A stretch of DNA of 54,823 bases, from NCBI GenBank assembly GCA_964519995.1, contig CAZFLY010000010.1, forward strand, positions 1 to 54,823. Direction: 5' to 3'. How positions within the stretch are numbered: the stretch's first letter is position 1; every line of letters starts with the position of its first letter. Position numbers and translations under genes: made by a program. Below the pieces are notes generated by a model. It was not told the origin of the DNA and did no database searches. It worked only from the letters and a program-made list of their open reading frames with translations. Below, one piece after another: positions 9,326 to 17,603 of this stretch. The stretch is from CAZFLY01 sp964519995. Its GTDB lineage: Bacteria > Planctomycetota > Phycisphaerae > Sedimentisphaerales > Anaerobacaceae.

Positions 9326-9359
9326 CCGCCGTTCCTCTCGCTGGAACGGCGGTTTTTTT
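9326..9359 (+). terminator. Intrinsic terminator of the cobalamin riboswitch
   Basis: A 10-bp perfect stem CCGCCGTTCC / GGAACGGCGG (9326-9335 and 9343-9352) with a 7-base loop is followed by seven T residues (9353-9359). It stands between the aptamer and the first gene at 9498, the arrangement of an expression platform acting by premature termination. Confidence 0.9.
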
Positions 9360-9497
9360 GTTTGTATTAAAATGGCCTCGCGATGTGGGCCAAGTGCGAA
9401 AGGAGATGATTTAGCACGTAGCAAATAGCGTTTAGCGTATAGGGTATGGTAGTTAAACTTGAAAATTGCAAATTTTTTTAACCGGAGGAAAAGAACA

Positions 9498-10871
9498 ATG
9501 GTTTTGGGAAGACTGATAACTTTAGTTTTAATATGCATAATTACGAAAAGTGCAGACGCCTATACACTTGATGATGTGATAGTAGAATACTGGGCGGGAA
9601 ACGGCAGCAATGAAGCGGTCGTTGTAATAGATTTCGGAGTGAAAAGCTTTGCTTTCGGATATAGGTGGGACAGTGGTCCAAAGTATGGAAAAGACCTGAT
9701 GAACGCGGTGGCTGCTGCGGGTCCTCTAGACTACAATGATTCAGGAGGTTTTCTGAACACCATTAGTTATGGTAGTTTCTCGAATATCGGCCAGGAAGGG
9801 CATCCGGCAGATTGGTGGTCATATTTCACCAGTACCGATGGAGAAAATTGGGCTGGCGCTGGCGAAGGATTTGCAACGAGGGTATTGACAGATGGGAGTT
9901 GGGATGGCTGGGCGCATCAAACTACCGGTGATTGGCCCGCAATACATTTACCGACAACACCTTTTCCGAGTGATTTTGCCAGTAAGATTATATCTTATCG
10001 TGGGTCTTTTGGGGTAAGTCCCTACGACGACCCTAATGCTGTCCTCGGCAGGCCGGCCACTTGCGTGTACGACGACTGGGATGACGCCATCTATGCCTGT
10101 TCACTGGTCAGCGGTGCTTACAAAACCGACCCCAATGGCAACAAGCTGGTCACTACCATTACCGACGGTGCTGAAATTGCCGTTGGGTTTGACCATCGGG
10201 TGGCTGATGATCCCGGCAATCCATACGGGATTGATTTTATCGTTTTTGGCAATGCTGCCTTCATAGGTTATGATCCTCATGACCTTGACGACTCATGGGT
10301 CTACCCCGACACCGATATGGAGCAGTATTTTCTAAGAAATCCGATAGCCCTCATAGCTGAGCCACTCCTTGTCAGCGTGGCTCAAGGGCCGAACGGCCCC
10401 TGGTTCACATTTGCCAATGGTCCGTATGGTGATACTGCCTTTCCCACAAATGCCTTTGCGTGGGACCGCAACACACACACGTGGGGCGAGCCTTTAGATT
10501 TCCTCAAACCTGTTGATCCTAACCTGACACTCGATGATTTCGAGGACCTGTCTGTCGCTGACGCGATCGATCTTTATGAAGGTTCTGCTGGCGGCACAGG
10601 CTTTGATCTTCGGTGGCTTGACATTGATGATTATGAGATTTTGGCTATTGACCCCAATACTGGCAGCAGGTGGATTCAATATGTAAGAGTCGAACACTTG
10701 CCTGGCAGTTCTTATGCTGGCGAAATAGATGCCTTTTCGGATGTTGCCGGCTGTGGCGATTACAAGCATCCATATCCTGTGGGTGACTTAAATCAGGATT
10801 GCAGAGTTGACATGAGTGATCTTGCCGTGTTTACGAATCACTGGCTCGATTGCACATGGGACTGCCCATAA
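9498..10871 (+). CDS. B12-regulated secreted surface protein with dockerin-like C-terminus
   Basis: A 457-residue exported protein. The ATG at 9498 follows GGAGG by 9 bases; the signal peptide is MVLGRLITLVLICIITKSADA. The N-terminal part (VVVIDFGVKSFAFGYRWD, then DLMNAVAAAG) matches a domain I recall in surface proteins behind cobalamin riboswitches in Planctomycetes and Verrucomicrobia. The middle part (YGIDFIVFGNAAF ... YVRVEHLPGSSYAGEIDAF) is of cell-surface type. The last 25 residues contain a calcium-binding dockerin-like loop, GDLNQDCRVDMSDLAVF. From its control by B12 I infer capture or handling of corrinoids at the cell surface. It leads an operon with the next genes. Confidence 0.85.
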   Translation: MVLGRLITLVLICIITKSADAYTLDDVIVEYWAGNGSNEAVVVIDFGVKSFAFGYRWDSGPKYGKDLMNAVAAAGPLDYNDSGGFLNTISYGSFSNIGQEGHPADWWSYFTSTDGENWAGAGEGFATRVLTDGSWDGWAHQTTGDWPAIHLPTTPFPSDFASKIISYRGSFGVSPYDDPNAVLGRPATCVYDDWDDAIYACSLVSGAYKTDPNGNKLVTTITDGAEIAVGFDHRVADDPGNPYGIDFIVFGNAAFIGYDPHDLDDSWVYPDTDMEQYFLRNPIALIAEPLLVSVAQGPNGPWFTFANGPYGDTAFPTNAFAWDRNTHTWGEPLDFLKPVDPNLTLDDFEDLSVADAIDLYEGSAGGTGFDLRWLDIDDYEILAIDPNTGSRWIQYVRVEHLPGSSYAGEIDAFSDVAGCGDYKHPYPVGDLNQDCRVDMSDLAVFTNHWLDCTWDCP

Positions 10872-10884
10872 TTGGTAAGGTCAA

Positions 10885-11631
10885 ATGCGAAGAAAAGGTT
10901 TTACGCTAACCGAACTTTTGACCGTCGTGTCTCTAACAGGGATTCTGCTGGCGATTTTACTGCCGGCACTCAGTGCTGCCCGCAAGCAAGGAAGAACAGT
11001 GCGCTGTCTGAGTAACCTCAGACAACTGACCATTGCTGCTGAGTTATACACCAATAGCAACGATGGCTACTATCCGATAGCATATATGTATGAGCGTAAG
11101 GATTCTCAGTTTATATCTTATGCCTGGGACTTCACCACGATAAAAGATTGGAGCGAAGGCGAACAAAGAGTGATACCGGGATTGTTATGGCAAGGGGCGA
11201 CAATTGAAAAAATTCAACAGTGCCCATCATTTAATGGCGGCAGCAGCTGGTTTGCAGACCCCTATACAGGCTACAATTACAATACCAGCTATATCGGCCA
11301 TGGAAGTGGCGAAAATATTGTAATGCCGGTCAAGGCGATCCTGGTGAAACGCCCAGGTGACTGTGCTCTTTTTGGAGATGGCCAGTGGGCAGGTGGCGCG
11401 AATAAATTTATGCGTTCACCATGGCCGAGTGAAGGGGACGCAGGCTGGTTTGGAAGGTCTGCAGGCACGCAGGGGTATAGGCATTTGGGCAAAACTAATG
11501 TTGCTTATTGCGACGGCACTGCACGATCTGTCGGTGAACTATATAAGGAAACGGATCCTATTGAAGCTGAGAACATCGCACCAGAGACGGGTTTTCTGTC
11601 GCCGGATAATAGCGCGTACGATTTAGAATAA
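10885..11631 (+). CDS. Type II secretion-type pseudopilin (H-x9-DG family)
   Basis: A 248-residue protein with a prepilin N-terminus: RRKGFTLTELLTVVSLTGIL, with the GF-T-x-x-E cleavage/methylation motif and the hydrophobic helix that continues to about residue 28. The C-terminal domain ends with the planctomycete-type H-x9-DG signature (HLGKTNVAYCDGTARSV). Such proteins are very numerous in Planctomycetes and their roles are mostly unknown. It lies 13 bp after the B12-controlled surface protein, so it is probably expressed with it and could help display or export it. Confidence 0.9.
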   Translation: MRRKGFTLTELLTVVSLTGILLAILLPALSAARKQGRTVRCLSNLRQLTIAAELYTNSNDGYYPIAYMYERKDSQFISYAWDFTTIKDWSEGEQRVIPGLLWQGATIEKIQQCPSFNGGSSWFADPYTGYNYNTSYIGHGSGENIVMPVKAILVKRPGDCALFGDGQWAGGANKFMRSPWPSEGDAGWFGRSAGTQGYRHLGKTNVAYCDGTARSVGELYKETDPIEAENIAPETGFLSPDNSAYDLE

Positions 11632-11637
11632 GGCAGT

Positions 11638-12312
11638 ATGAAAGAAAAGATATTAGTTTCGTGGAGCGGAGGTAAGGACTGCGCTTTGGCCCTTTATGAA
11701 CTTCTAAGGGCCGGCGACTTTGAAATTGTGGCTTTGCTGACAACCATCACTGAAGATTACAACAGAGTCAGTATGCACGGTGTTAGTACGTCTCTGATTG
11801 ACCTACAAGGGAAAGTTTTGGGGATTTCGGTTGAGAAAGTGCATCTGACAAATGACGCGGCTAATGAAGAGTATGAAGAAAGGCTTACAAAGACTTTAAC
11901 TCGCTATAAAAAACAAGGCGTTACATCGGTTGCTTTTGGAGATCTTTATCTGGATGAGGTAAGGAAGTATCGGCAAAAGAACCTGGCACGTATAGCAATG
12001 GAAGCGGTCTTTCCCCTGTGGGGCAGGGACACTAATGTAATCGCACAACAGTTTATAAACTCAGCATTCAAGGCTGTCGTTACCTGCGTTGATTCGAGGG
12101 CCCTTGATAAAACTTTCATTGGCCGATCCATTGACAAGCAATTTTTGTCTGAGCTTCCTGCTTCGGTTGACTGCTGTGGAGAAAATGGAGAATATCATTC
12201 TTTCGTTTATGATGGGCCAATATTTAATCAGCGGATATCCCACCAAACAGGGCAGGTCGTTTTGAGAGACAACCGCTTCTATTATCTTGAACTGATGCCT
12301 CTTTTTGATTGA
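11638..12312 (+). CDS. Dph6-like ATP pyrophosphatase (diphthine-ammonia ligase family)
   Basis: A 224-residue N-type ATP pyrophosphatase of the COG2102 family. The PP-loop SWSGGKDCALALYEL is at residues 9-23, and family signatures VAFGDLYLDEVRKYR and CGENGEYHSFVYDGP follow. The archaeal/eukaryotic member amidates diphthine on elongation factor 2, but bacteria have no diphthamide, so this protein must do something else, probably an ATP-dependent amidation or ligation. It starts 6 bp after the pseudopilin gene, inside the apparent riboswitch operon, which points to corrinoid metabolism. Confidence 0.85.
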   Translation: MKEKILVSWSGGKDCALALYELLRAGDFEIVALLTTITEDYNRVSMHGVSTSLIDLQGKVLGISVEKVHLTNDAANEEYEERLTKTLTRYKKQGVTSVAFGDLYLDEVRKYRQKNLARIAMEAVFPLWGRDTNVIAQQFINSAFKAVVTCVDSRALDKTFIGRSIDKQFLSELPASVDCCGENGEYHSFVYDGPIFNQRISHQTGQVVLRDNRFYYLELMPLFD

Positions 12313-13118
12313 TGCTTGTCGCAGACTACGGTCACTGTAAAATAGCCGCTGTGGATGCAGCAAAATCGAATCAAGCTTTCAAACAAGCCGTAACGCTCGC
12401 AATTCGCGGTTTGAATCACCTGCTCTGGCCTGCGGTCTGCATAAATTGTTCCCAGAGCATCGCTGAAACTGACAACGGTCTCTGCCATAATTGCTGGAGT
12501 GAGCTTTTAATCTGCACCGCCGGCGATTACTGTCAGCGTTGCGGACGGGATGCAAGCAAATTTGGCATATTACATGGAGCCTGTCCCAACTGTCAGGGCA
12601 AAGAATTCCATTTCGACCAGATAGCACGAGCAGGTGTTTATTCAGAATCCCTCCAGAAAATGATATTGGCCTTTAAAACTGGTAAAACAGAGTTAAACTC
12701 AGTGTTAGGATTTTTAGCTAATTCTTCGCTGCAGGGCAGCGGTTTTTTCAGTGACATTGACCTGTTTGTACCTGTTCCATTACATTGGACAAGACGCCTT
12801 GCCCGTGGATACAATCAGTCCTTGGTTTTAGCGAAGAAACTTGAGCATTCAACAGCAAGAATCAGCACCAATCTTGTGCGAATTCGCCGGACTAAATCAC
12901 AGTTGACGATGGCAAGTCCTACCGCTCGTGCGAGAAACGTGGCTGGTGCCTTTGCAGTCCGTAAAGGACACGATTTCGCTGGAAGAACCGTTTGTCTGGT
13001 TGACGATATCAAGACAACGGGGGCGACGCTCAGCGAGTGCGCAAAAACGCTGAAGGAAGCTGGAGCATCAAAAGTCTTTGGTGTAGTTTTGGCTGTCGCT
13101 GGCCAAAGGCTTGTTTAG
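12312..13118 (+). CDS. ComF family phosphoribosyltransferase-like protein
   Basis: A 268-residue ComF/GntX-type protein. The N-terminal zinc-binding part has CINCSQS, CHNCW, CQRC and CPNC pairs; the C-terminal phosphoribosyltransferase domain has the loop VCLVDDIKTTGATLSECA. The ATG overlaps the previous stop codon (TGATG), so it is translationally coupled to the Dph6-like gene. In naturally competent bacteria ComF helps DNA uptake or processing; here the role is not established. REP-like hairpins follow directly and could end the transcript. Confidence 0.85.
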   Translation: MLVADYGHCKIAAVDAAKSNQAFKQAVTLAIRGLNHLLWPAVCINCSQSIAETDNGLCHNCWSELLICTAGDYCQRCGRDASKFGILHGACPNCQGKEFHFDQIARAGVYSESLQKMILAFKTGKTELNSVLGFLANSSLQGSGFFSDIDLFVPVPLHWTRRLARGYNQSLVLAKKLEHSTARISTNLVRIRRTKSQLTMASPTARARNVAGAFAVRKGHDFAGRTVCLVDDIKTTGATLSECAKTLKEAGASKVFGVVLAVAGQRLV

Positions 13119-13124
13119 GTTTAG

Positions 13125-13178
13125 CCGTCGTCGGCATGGCGACGGTCTACTAAAAGTCGCCGTTCCGGCGACTGCTAA
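13125..13178 (+). repeat. REP-like hairpin pair upstream of the RAYT gene
   Basis: Two hairpins lie between comF and the transposase gene: CCGTCG / CGACGG (13125-13130 and 13140-13145) and GTCGCCG / CGGCGAC (13156-13162 and 13166-13172). The segment 13156-13178 recurs on the far side of the gene at 13745-13767. Confidence 0.75.
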
Positions 13179-13196
13179 GCAACAAGGGAATCGAAA

Positions 13197-13742
13197 ATGG
13201 CTATCGCGTACCATGTGATTTTTACTACATATGGAACCTGGTTACCAAATGACCCACGAGGCTCGTATTCTAAAAAAATCTATAACGAGCAACTGCGAAT
13301 GTTAGGCAGAATCAAATACGGTAGACAACACCCCGCACCAGCTAAAGAACTGTTAATGAGATTCTGGACCGCCACAACACCACAACTTAGCCGTCCACTA
13401 TTTTTCATTGATGATAGTTCTCGTCCTATTATTGCCGCGGCTTTTTGTAGTATAGTTCAAAGACTGGACATCAGAATCTTAGCTTGTGCGATAATGAACG
13501 ACCATGTGCACATACTGACCCTTCGCTCAAAGTATAGAATCGAATATATTGTCAACCAACTCAAGGGCAGCGCAACACAGGTTTTGAGAATGAAACAAAC
13601 CCCCTGGACTCGCGGATATTGGAAGGTTTTTATCAGAGATACTGAATCGCTTCTGGCCGCTGCTGGATATATCCAAGCAAATCCTACCAGTGCTGGTCTT
13701 CCTACGCAATCTTGGAACTTTATCACGCCCTTATCCGTTTAG
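13197..13742 (+). mobile_element. REP-associated tyrosine transposase (RAYT, Y1_Tnp family)
   Basis: A 181-residue single-strand transposase. The HUH motif appears as NDHVHILTL and the catalytic-helix region as AAAGYIQANPTSAGL, where the family places its tyrosine and the Asn-Pro pair. Residues VIFTTYGTWLPNDPRGSYSKK at the start are typical of this group. RAYT proteins process REP palindromes; here REP-like hairpins flank the gene on both sides. The reading frame is intact, so the enzyme may be active. Confidence 0.9.
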
Positions 13743-13744
13743 CC

Positions 13745-13767
13745 ATCGCCGTTCCGACGACTGTTAA
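13745..13767 (+). repeat. REP-like hairpin downstream of the RAYT gene
   Basis: ATCGCCGTTCCGACGACTG followed by TTAA matches 20 of 23 bases of the upstream element at 13156-13178. It can fold as TCGCCG / CGACGA with one mismatch. It starts 2 bp after the transposase stop codon and is in direct orientation relative to the upstream copy. Confidence 0.75.
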
Positions 13768-13770
13768 ATC

Positions 13771-14547
13771 CTACAGTTTCTCGTACTTTATCACAGCTCG
13801 ATAAAGGCCGTTGATACGCATGCCTTCAACAATCGCAGGTGGGTACTTATCGTTGCGTGGCTGAAGTCGAATCTTGTTATCCGGCTCAAAAAACACACGC
13901 TTAAACGTAGTTTCGTGCGGCATCGTGAAGCGCACAAAACAATCATCGCCGTTATTAACCTCAGCTGCCGGTGAAAAAATGACGATGTCACCTTCTCTGT
14001 ACTTTGGCTCCATCGAATCGCCGACCACACGCACGGCAAAAGCATTCGGGTCGTGCAGATCCGGACAGCGAACATAGTCATCGGCTATGCCCGCAGGGTA
14101 ATCGAGGTCATCGAAATCGGTAGGATAGCCTGCTGCGACTTTGTTTATGACCGGCACGAGCCGACCAGCCGCCAGCGGCGATCCGGCCTGTTCAACATCC
14201 AGAGCACCTTCAGAAACAAGAGCAGCCAGTTCACTTGGATCTGTTTTCTTATCAATAAGATTCCGAATGAACTTTCGCCATTTGAGGTTCTCTGCTTCTG
14301 TCGATTCATATTGCTGACGGATGTCAGACGGCATCCGCTCTATGTGGGCTATATGAAGCAATAGGCCAGGCTCAAACTCGAGGATTTTTTCGAGCTTAGT
14401 TAGCAACTCATCACTGGGTGGATTTTTCACCTTTCCGGTCTCTATCGTTGATAGATAAGGCTTGGAAAAGCCAATCCGGTTGCTGACCTCATCCAGTGTA
14501 AGGTTCAGCTCCTCCCGTCTTTTTCTTATTATCTGCCCAAGTGACAT
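13771..14547 (-). CDS. XRE-type repressor with S24 (LexA-like) peptidase domain
   Basis: A 258-residue regulator. Residues 1-60 are a helix-turn-helix (LTLDEVSNRIGFSKPYLSTI), and residues 130-258 an S24 peptidase domain. The likely self-cleavage site is Ala139-Gly140 (VAAGYP), the nucleophile Ser178 (VGDSMEP) and the general base Lys216 (TTFKRVF). This is the layout of CI/LexA-type repressors that cleave themselves on DNA damage or another signal. It is encoded 15 bp after the DUF362 gene on the same strand. No phage genes are nearby, so it is probably a chromosomal stress regulator. Confidence 0.9.
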   Translation of the reverse strand: MSLGQIIRKRREELNLTLDEVSNRIGFSKPYLSTIETGKVKNPPSDELLTKLEKILEFEPGLLLHIAHIERMPSDIRQQYESTEAENLKWRKFIRNLIDKKTDPSELAALVSEGALDVEQAGSPLAAGRLVPVINKVAAGYPTDFDDLDYPAGIADDYVRCPDLHDPNAFAVRVVGDSMEPKYREGDIVIFSPAAEVNNGDDCFVRFTMPHETTFKRVFFEPDNKIRLQPRNDKYPPAIVEGMRINGLYRAVIKYEKL

Positions 14548-14562
14548 AGGGGTATTTTCACC

Positions 14563-15642
14563 TTACAACTTGACTTCTACAAGCTCATAATCGCTGCTTC
14601 CAAGACCGATGCGTTCGGCGTGTTCAATCTGATAGAGCGGATTAAGATTCCTGTTTTTCAACAGTGCCTGCAACTTTTTCCCTGCTTTTTGTTCTACCAT
14701 ATCCAGTGCCGCCTTATCTACCGCCACAGGATCGGCTGAGGCAATTATGCCGATGTCATCGACAATTTTAGGCATATTTGCCGTGCCAAAGCAATCACAA
14801 TCTTTGGTGACCGACAGTATGAAGTTAAAGAATGCAGCTCTTTCTTCCTTACCTTTTAGAGCACCAAGAGCGTATTCTGCAATACCTTTTTGCAGCACTT
14901 CTACTTCCTCACCCCAGTTACATTTAACAGCTTTGAATCTGCACACCGCCAAACACTCTGCACAGCCGATACATTTATCCTGGTCGATATGTGCTTTGAC
15001 TTCATCGAGCGTAATTGCATCGGCAGGACAATGCTCAAAGCACAGACCACAGCGTGTGCAGCCGTCACCTATACTGAGTTTCATTGCCGCGTGCTGTTTC
15101 ATTTTTCCCTTTATACTCGCACAGCCCATCCCGAGGGTCTTGAGTGTGCCTCCCATACCTGTCGTCATATGCCCGGTCATGTGTGCCACCGAAAGTAGTG
15201 ACTGACACCACTGTATGTCGGATGCGATGAAGACCTCTTTTTCGAGTTGCCCATCAATCTTTACAACAGCCTCGGACGTTCCAAGCAGCCCATCGCTTAC
15301 GATAAACGGAACCCCAAGACCGTCAAGGCTGAACCCATGCTCTGACGCAAGCACCATGTGGTCGATTGCATTGCGTCGCCGGCCCATGTATAGAGTGCTC
15401 GTATCTGTTAAAAATGGTTTTGTTCCCAACGCCAGCAACTCATCCACCAAACCTTTGATGAACGGAGCGGGAATGTGTGTATTGTTATTACCTTCGCCGA
15501 CGTGAATCTTAATAGCGGTTATATCGTTTTTGTGAAAACAGCTTGCGAAACCGCCGGCCTTGAATAAGTGACGAGTCTTCTTAGCGATGACCTGCGAACC
15601 ATCATTCATAGAGGCCTTGACAAAGTACACTTTAGAACTCAC
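14563..15642 (-). CDS. DUF362 protein with two [4Fe-4S] ferredoxin motifs
   Basis: A 359-residue protein. The DUF362 fold occupies both ends (KIHVGEGNNNTHIPAPF; IGIIASADPVAVDKAALDM). In the middle are two ferredoxin cluster motifs, CTRCGLCFEHCP and CIGCAECLAVCR (residues about 190-235). The start is GTG with AAAGGG 8 bases upstream. Such proteins are common in anaerobes and are thought to be electron carriers or to act on other FeS proteins; no substrate is established. Confidence 0.88.
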   Translation of the reverse strand: MSSKVYFVKASMNDGSQVIAKKTRHLFKAGGFASCFHKNDITAIKIHVGEGNNNTHIPAPFIKGLVDELLALGTKPFLTDTSTLYMGRRRNAIDHMVLASEHGFSLDGLGVPFIVSDGLLGTSEAVVKIDGQLEKEVFIASDIQWCQSLLSVAHMTGHMTTGMGGTLKTLGMGCASIKGKMKQHAAMKLSIGDGCTRCGLCFEHCPADAITLDEVKAHIDQDKCIGCAECLAVCRFKAVKCNWGEEVEVLQKGIAEYALGALKGKEERAAFFNFILSVTKDCDCFGTANMPKIVDDIGIIASADPVAVDKAALDMVEQKAGKKLQALLKNRNLNPLYQIEHAERIGLGSSDYELVEVKL

Positions 15643-15750
15643 AGAAACACCCTTTAAAATTGGATAGATTCATTTGGTAATTTACTAACGTCCACCCTGC
15701 CAAAGCTATGCACCAATTATATCGCTTCTTAAATCCGACGCAAGAGGAGC

Positions 15751-16335
15751 TCAAAAAAGCACATGCTCAAGCAATATTTTGGCGCCAAGAGCGATAAGAA
15801 CCAGCCCTCCGATAGCTTCAATCTTGCCTTCAAAGAAGTGCCCGATGGTTTTACCTACATAAGCACCAAGATACGATAACATAAATGTAACCAGCCCGAT
15901 GACAGTAACTGCAAAGGCCAAAGGCACTTTCAACAAGGGCAGCGTTATCCCTACTACGAGCGCATCGATGCTGGTGGCAACAGACAGAGTCAGCAGTACA
16001 ATCATGCTTGATGGATCGTAGTTTTTTCCCACGGTCTCTATCTTGAAGGACTCATATAGCATTTTGGTTCCAATAGCGATTAGAAGCGCAAAGGCTACCC
16101 AATGGTCATAACTGGCGATATAGGCTTTTATAGTTAGCCCTGCCAGCGACCCGACCAGAGGCATAAACGCCTGGAAACCTCCGAAGAAAACCGCCATTCG
16201 CAAGGCGTGCGTCACTTTCAACTGCCTGTACGCAGCACTACTGACAATAGAGACCGCAAAGGCATCCATTGCCAGTCCTACAGCAATGATTGCGATCGTG
16301 ACTAAACTCATAACTGCTTGAACCGGATTATGCAT
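15751..16335 (-). CDS. mntP: Manganese efflux pump MntP
   Basis: A 194-residue membrane protein with six predicted spans, the normal MntP size. The two halves each carry the conserved acidic motif, VGLAMDAFAVSI in the first and VATSIDALVVGI in the second, which form the Mn2+ path. It exports excess manganese. It is encoded 32 bp after the secreted Ada-domain protein. In-frame Met10 is an alternative start; neither has a strong ribosome binding site. Confidence 0.93.
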   Translation of the reverse strand: MHNPVQAVMSLVTIAIIAVGLAMDAFAVSIVSSAAYRQLKVTHALRMAVFFGGFQAFMPLVGSLAGLTIKAYIASYDHWVAFALLIAIGTKMLYESFKIETVGKNYDPSSMIVLLTLSVATSIDALVVGITLPLLKVPLAFAVTVIGLVTFMLSYLGAYVGKTIGHFFEGKIEAIGGLVLIALGAKILLEHVLF

Positions 16336-16367
16336 CCGGAGATATCAATGATCGAGCCAGCGAGCTT

Positions 16368-17189
16368 CTATGGCTTGCACGACTTACATGGCCTTTTGCC
16401 AGCCTCGATAGCCTCCTCCCGGCTGGAGTAGCTGACAAGATTTTCCGGCGAAATTCTTTCGGCCCAGCGGCAATCGACCTTATGAAACACTCTGCTGTTC
16501 TTTGAGGCTACATATCTATATTCGGCCACCACTGCTTCAGCGTTTGTTTTAGTTTGCTCCTTTGGAACCGTCAGCGAAACAACGCCAATATCGTTCGCAT
16601 CTGAGATTTGTTTGCTCGGTGGATTGGCTACACTCCAAGCAGCGACGAAAGTTTCGACCTGCTTTAGAATCAAGCTGGAAACATTAACCGGCATATCCTG
16701 AACCGAAGCTGCTTGCATTACAAGCTGGGTTTTCCAAACATCAGCCTTGATAAAAAACGAAGGATCCCTCGCCAAATAAACGGCCCTCGCTAATGAAGTC
16801 TGAATACAAAATATGTACTGTTGCGAATCTTTGAGCTTGAGCAGATCTACATAAACTCTAAGAGATGGAAATTCAAGAGATATGGATGGTGGCAGAGGTC
16901 CCGCCATATTCGGCACATCCGTCACAAAAGACACCTTAACGCCCGCCTCTTCAAGCTTGTGCTTTACTTTTGGGTTAAGTTCTTTCCATATAAGACCGCC
17001 TTCATTCGGCTCAGAATAAGGCGCCACGATAATCGCATACAGACTTTCTACCCCAGCCAGTTCCGGATAAGCCCGTCCAATTAAAAAAGGCTTATCCACG
17101 GACTCTGGTAACTCTAACTCGCCCAGAGCCGGGACACACAAAATTCCGGCAATCACCACGATAATAAAAAAATTCTTTCTTATTTTCAT
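16368..17189 (-). CDS. Secreted protein with a C-terminal Ada-like zinc-binding domain
   Basis: A 273-residue exported protein. The ATG at 17189 is preferred over 17207 because GGGAG precedes it by 4-5 bases and the signal peptide (MKIRKNFFIIVVIAGILCV) then starts properly. The last 50 residues resemble the metal-binding domain of Ada and of secreted nucleases (YVASKNSRVFHKVDCRW, then RPCKSCKP), with one Cys at DCRW and two in CKSC. The domain outside the cell is more likely structural or protein/DNA binding than DNA repair. The central 200 residues are not recognised. Confidence 0.8.
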   Translation of the reverse strand: MKIRKNFFIIVVIAGILCVPALGELELPESVDKPFLIGRAYPELAGVESLYAIIVAPYSEPNEGGLIWKELNPKVKHKLEEAGVKVSFVTDVPNMAGPLPPSISLEFPSLRVYVDLLKLKDSQQYIFCIQTSLARAVYLARDPSFFIKADVWKTQLVMQAASVQDMPVNVSSLILKQVETFVAAWSVANPPSKQISDANDIGVVSLTVPKEQTKTNAEAVVAEYRYVASKNSRVFHKVDCRWAERISPENLVSYSSREEAIEAGKRPCKSCKP

Positions 17190-17230
17190 TATCTCCCTCT
17201 CTTTCATGATTTTTAGAGGATGCTTTCAGG

Positions 17231-17539
17231 TTAAGTTATAAGGGCAAAGGCGTCTTTGACTTGCATATCTTCCTTGATGCCGAGTGCTTGGGCTTTTTCG
17301 TTCGCCTTTGTGACCTTACGATTTGGAAAACGCTCCAATGTCCCTATAGGATTTTCTGGTGTGCTTTCTACAATTGCCGCCGCAACACCGTATCTCTCGC
17401 ACGCCTCAACATCGATCGCAGGACAGGCTAAGAATCCCTTTGAACCTGCCACTAATAAAATATTAAAACCGACCCATTTAGCTTGAACGCCCTCCACCAA
17501 GCCACTCGGCGTTTGATATGCCTTAGTGTGGATTTCCAT
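17231..17539 (-). CDS. DUF1805 (YunC-like) protein
   Basis: A 102-residue single-domain protein with the YunC/DUF1805 pattern: GFNILLVAGSKGFLACPAID (residues about 24-43) and VAAAIVESTPENPIGTLE. The family is small, widespread and of unknown biochemical role. It lies between the phosphohexomutase and the Ada-domain protein genes on the same strand with gaps of 64 and 41 bp, so it may be cotranscribed. Confidence 0.8.
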   Translation of the reverse strand: MEIHTKAYQTPSGLVEGVQAKWVGFNILLVAGSKGFLACPAIDVEACERYGVAAAIVESTPENPIGTLERFPNRKVTKANEKAQALGIKEDMQVKDAFALIT

Positions 17540-17603
17540 AATCAGTTCTCAGAGAAATGTGTTTTCTAAAACTACAGACCGGCCACTGTTAGACGACATT
17601 CAT

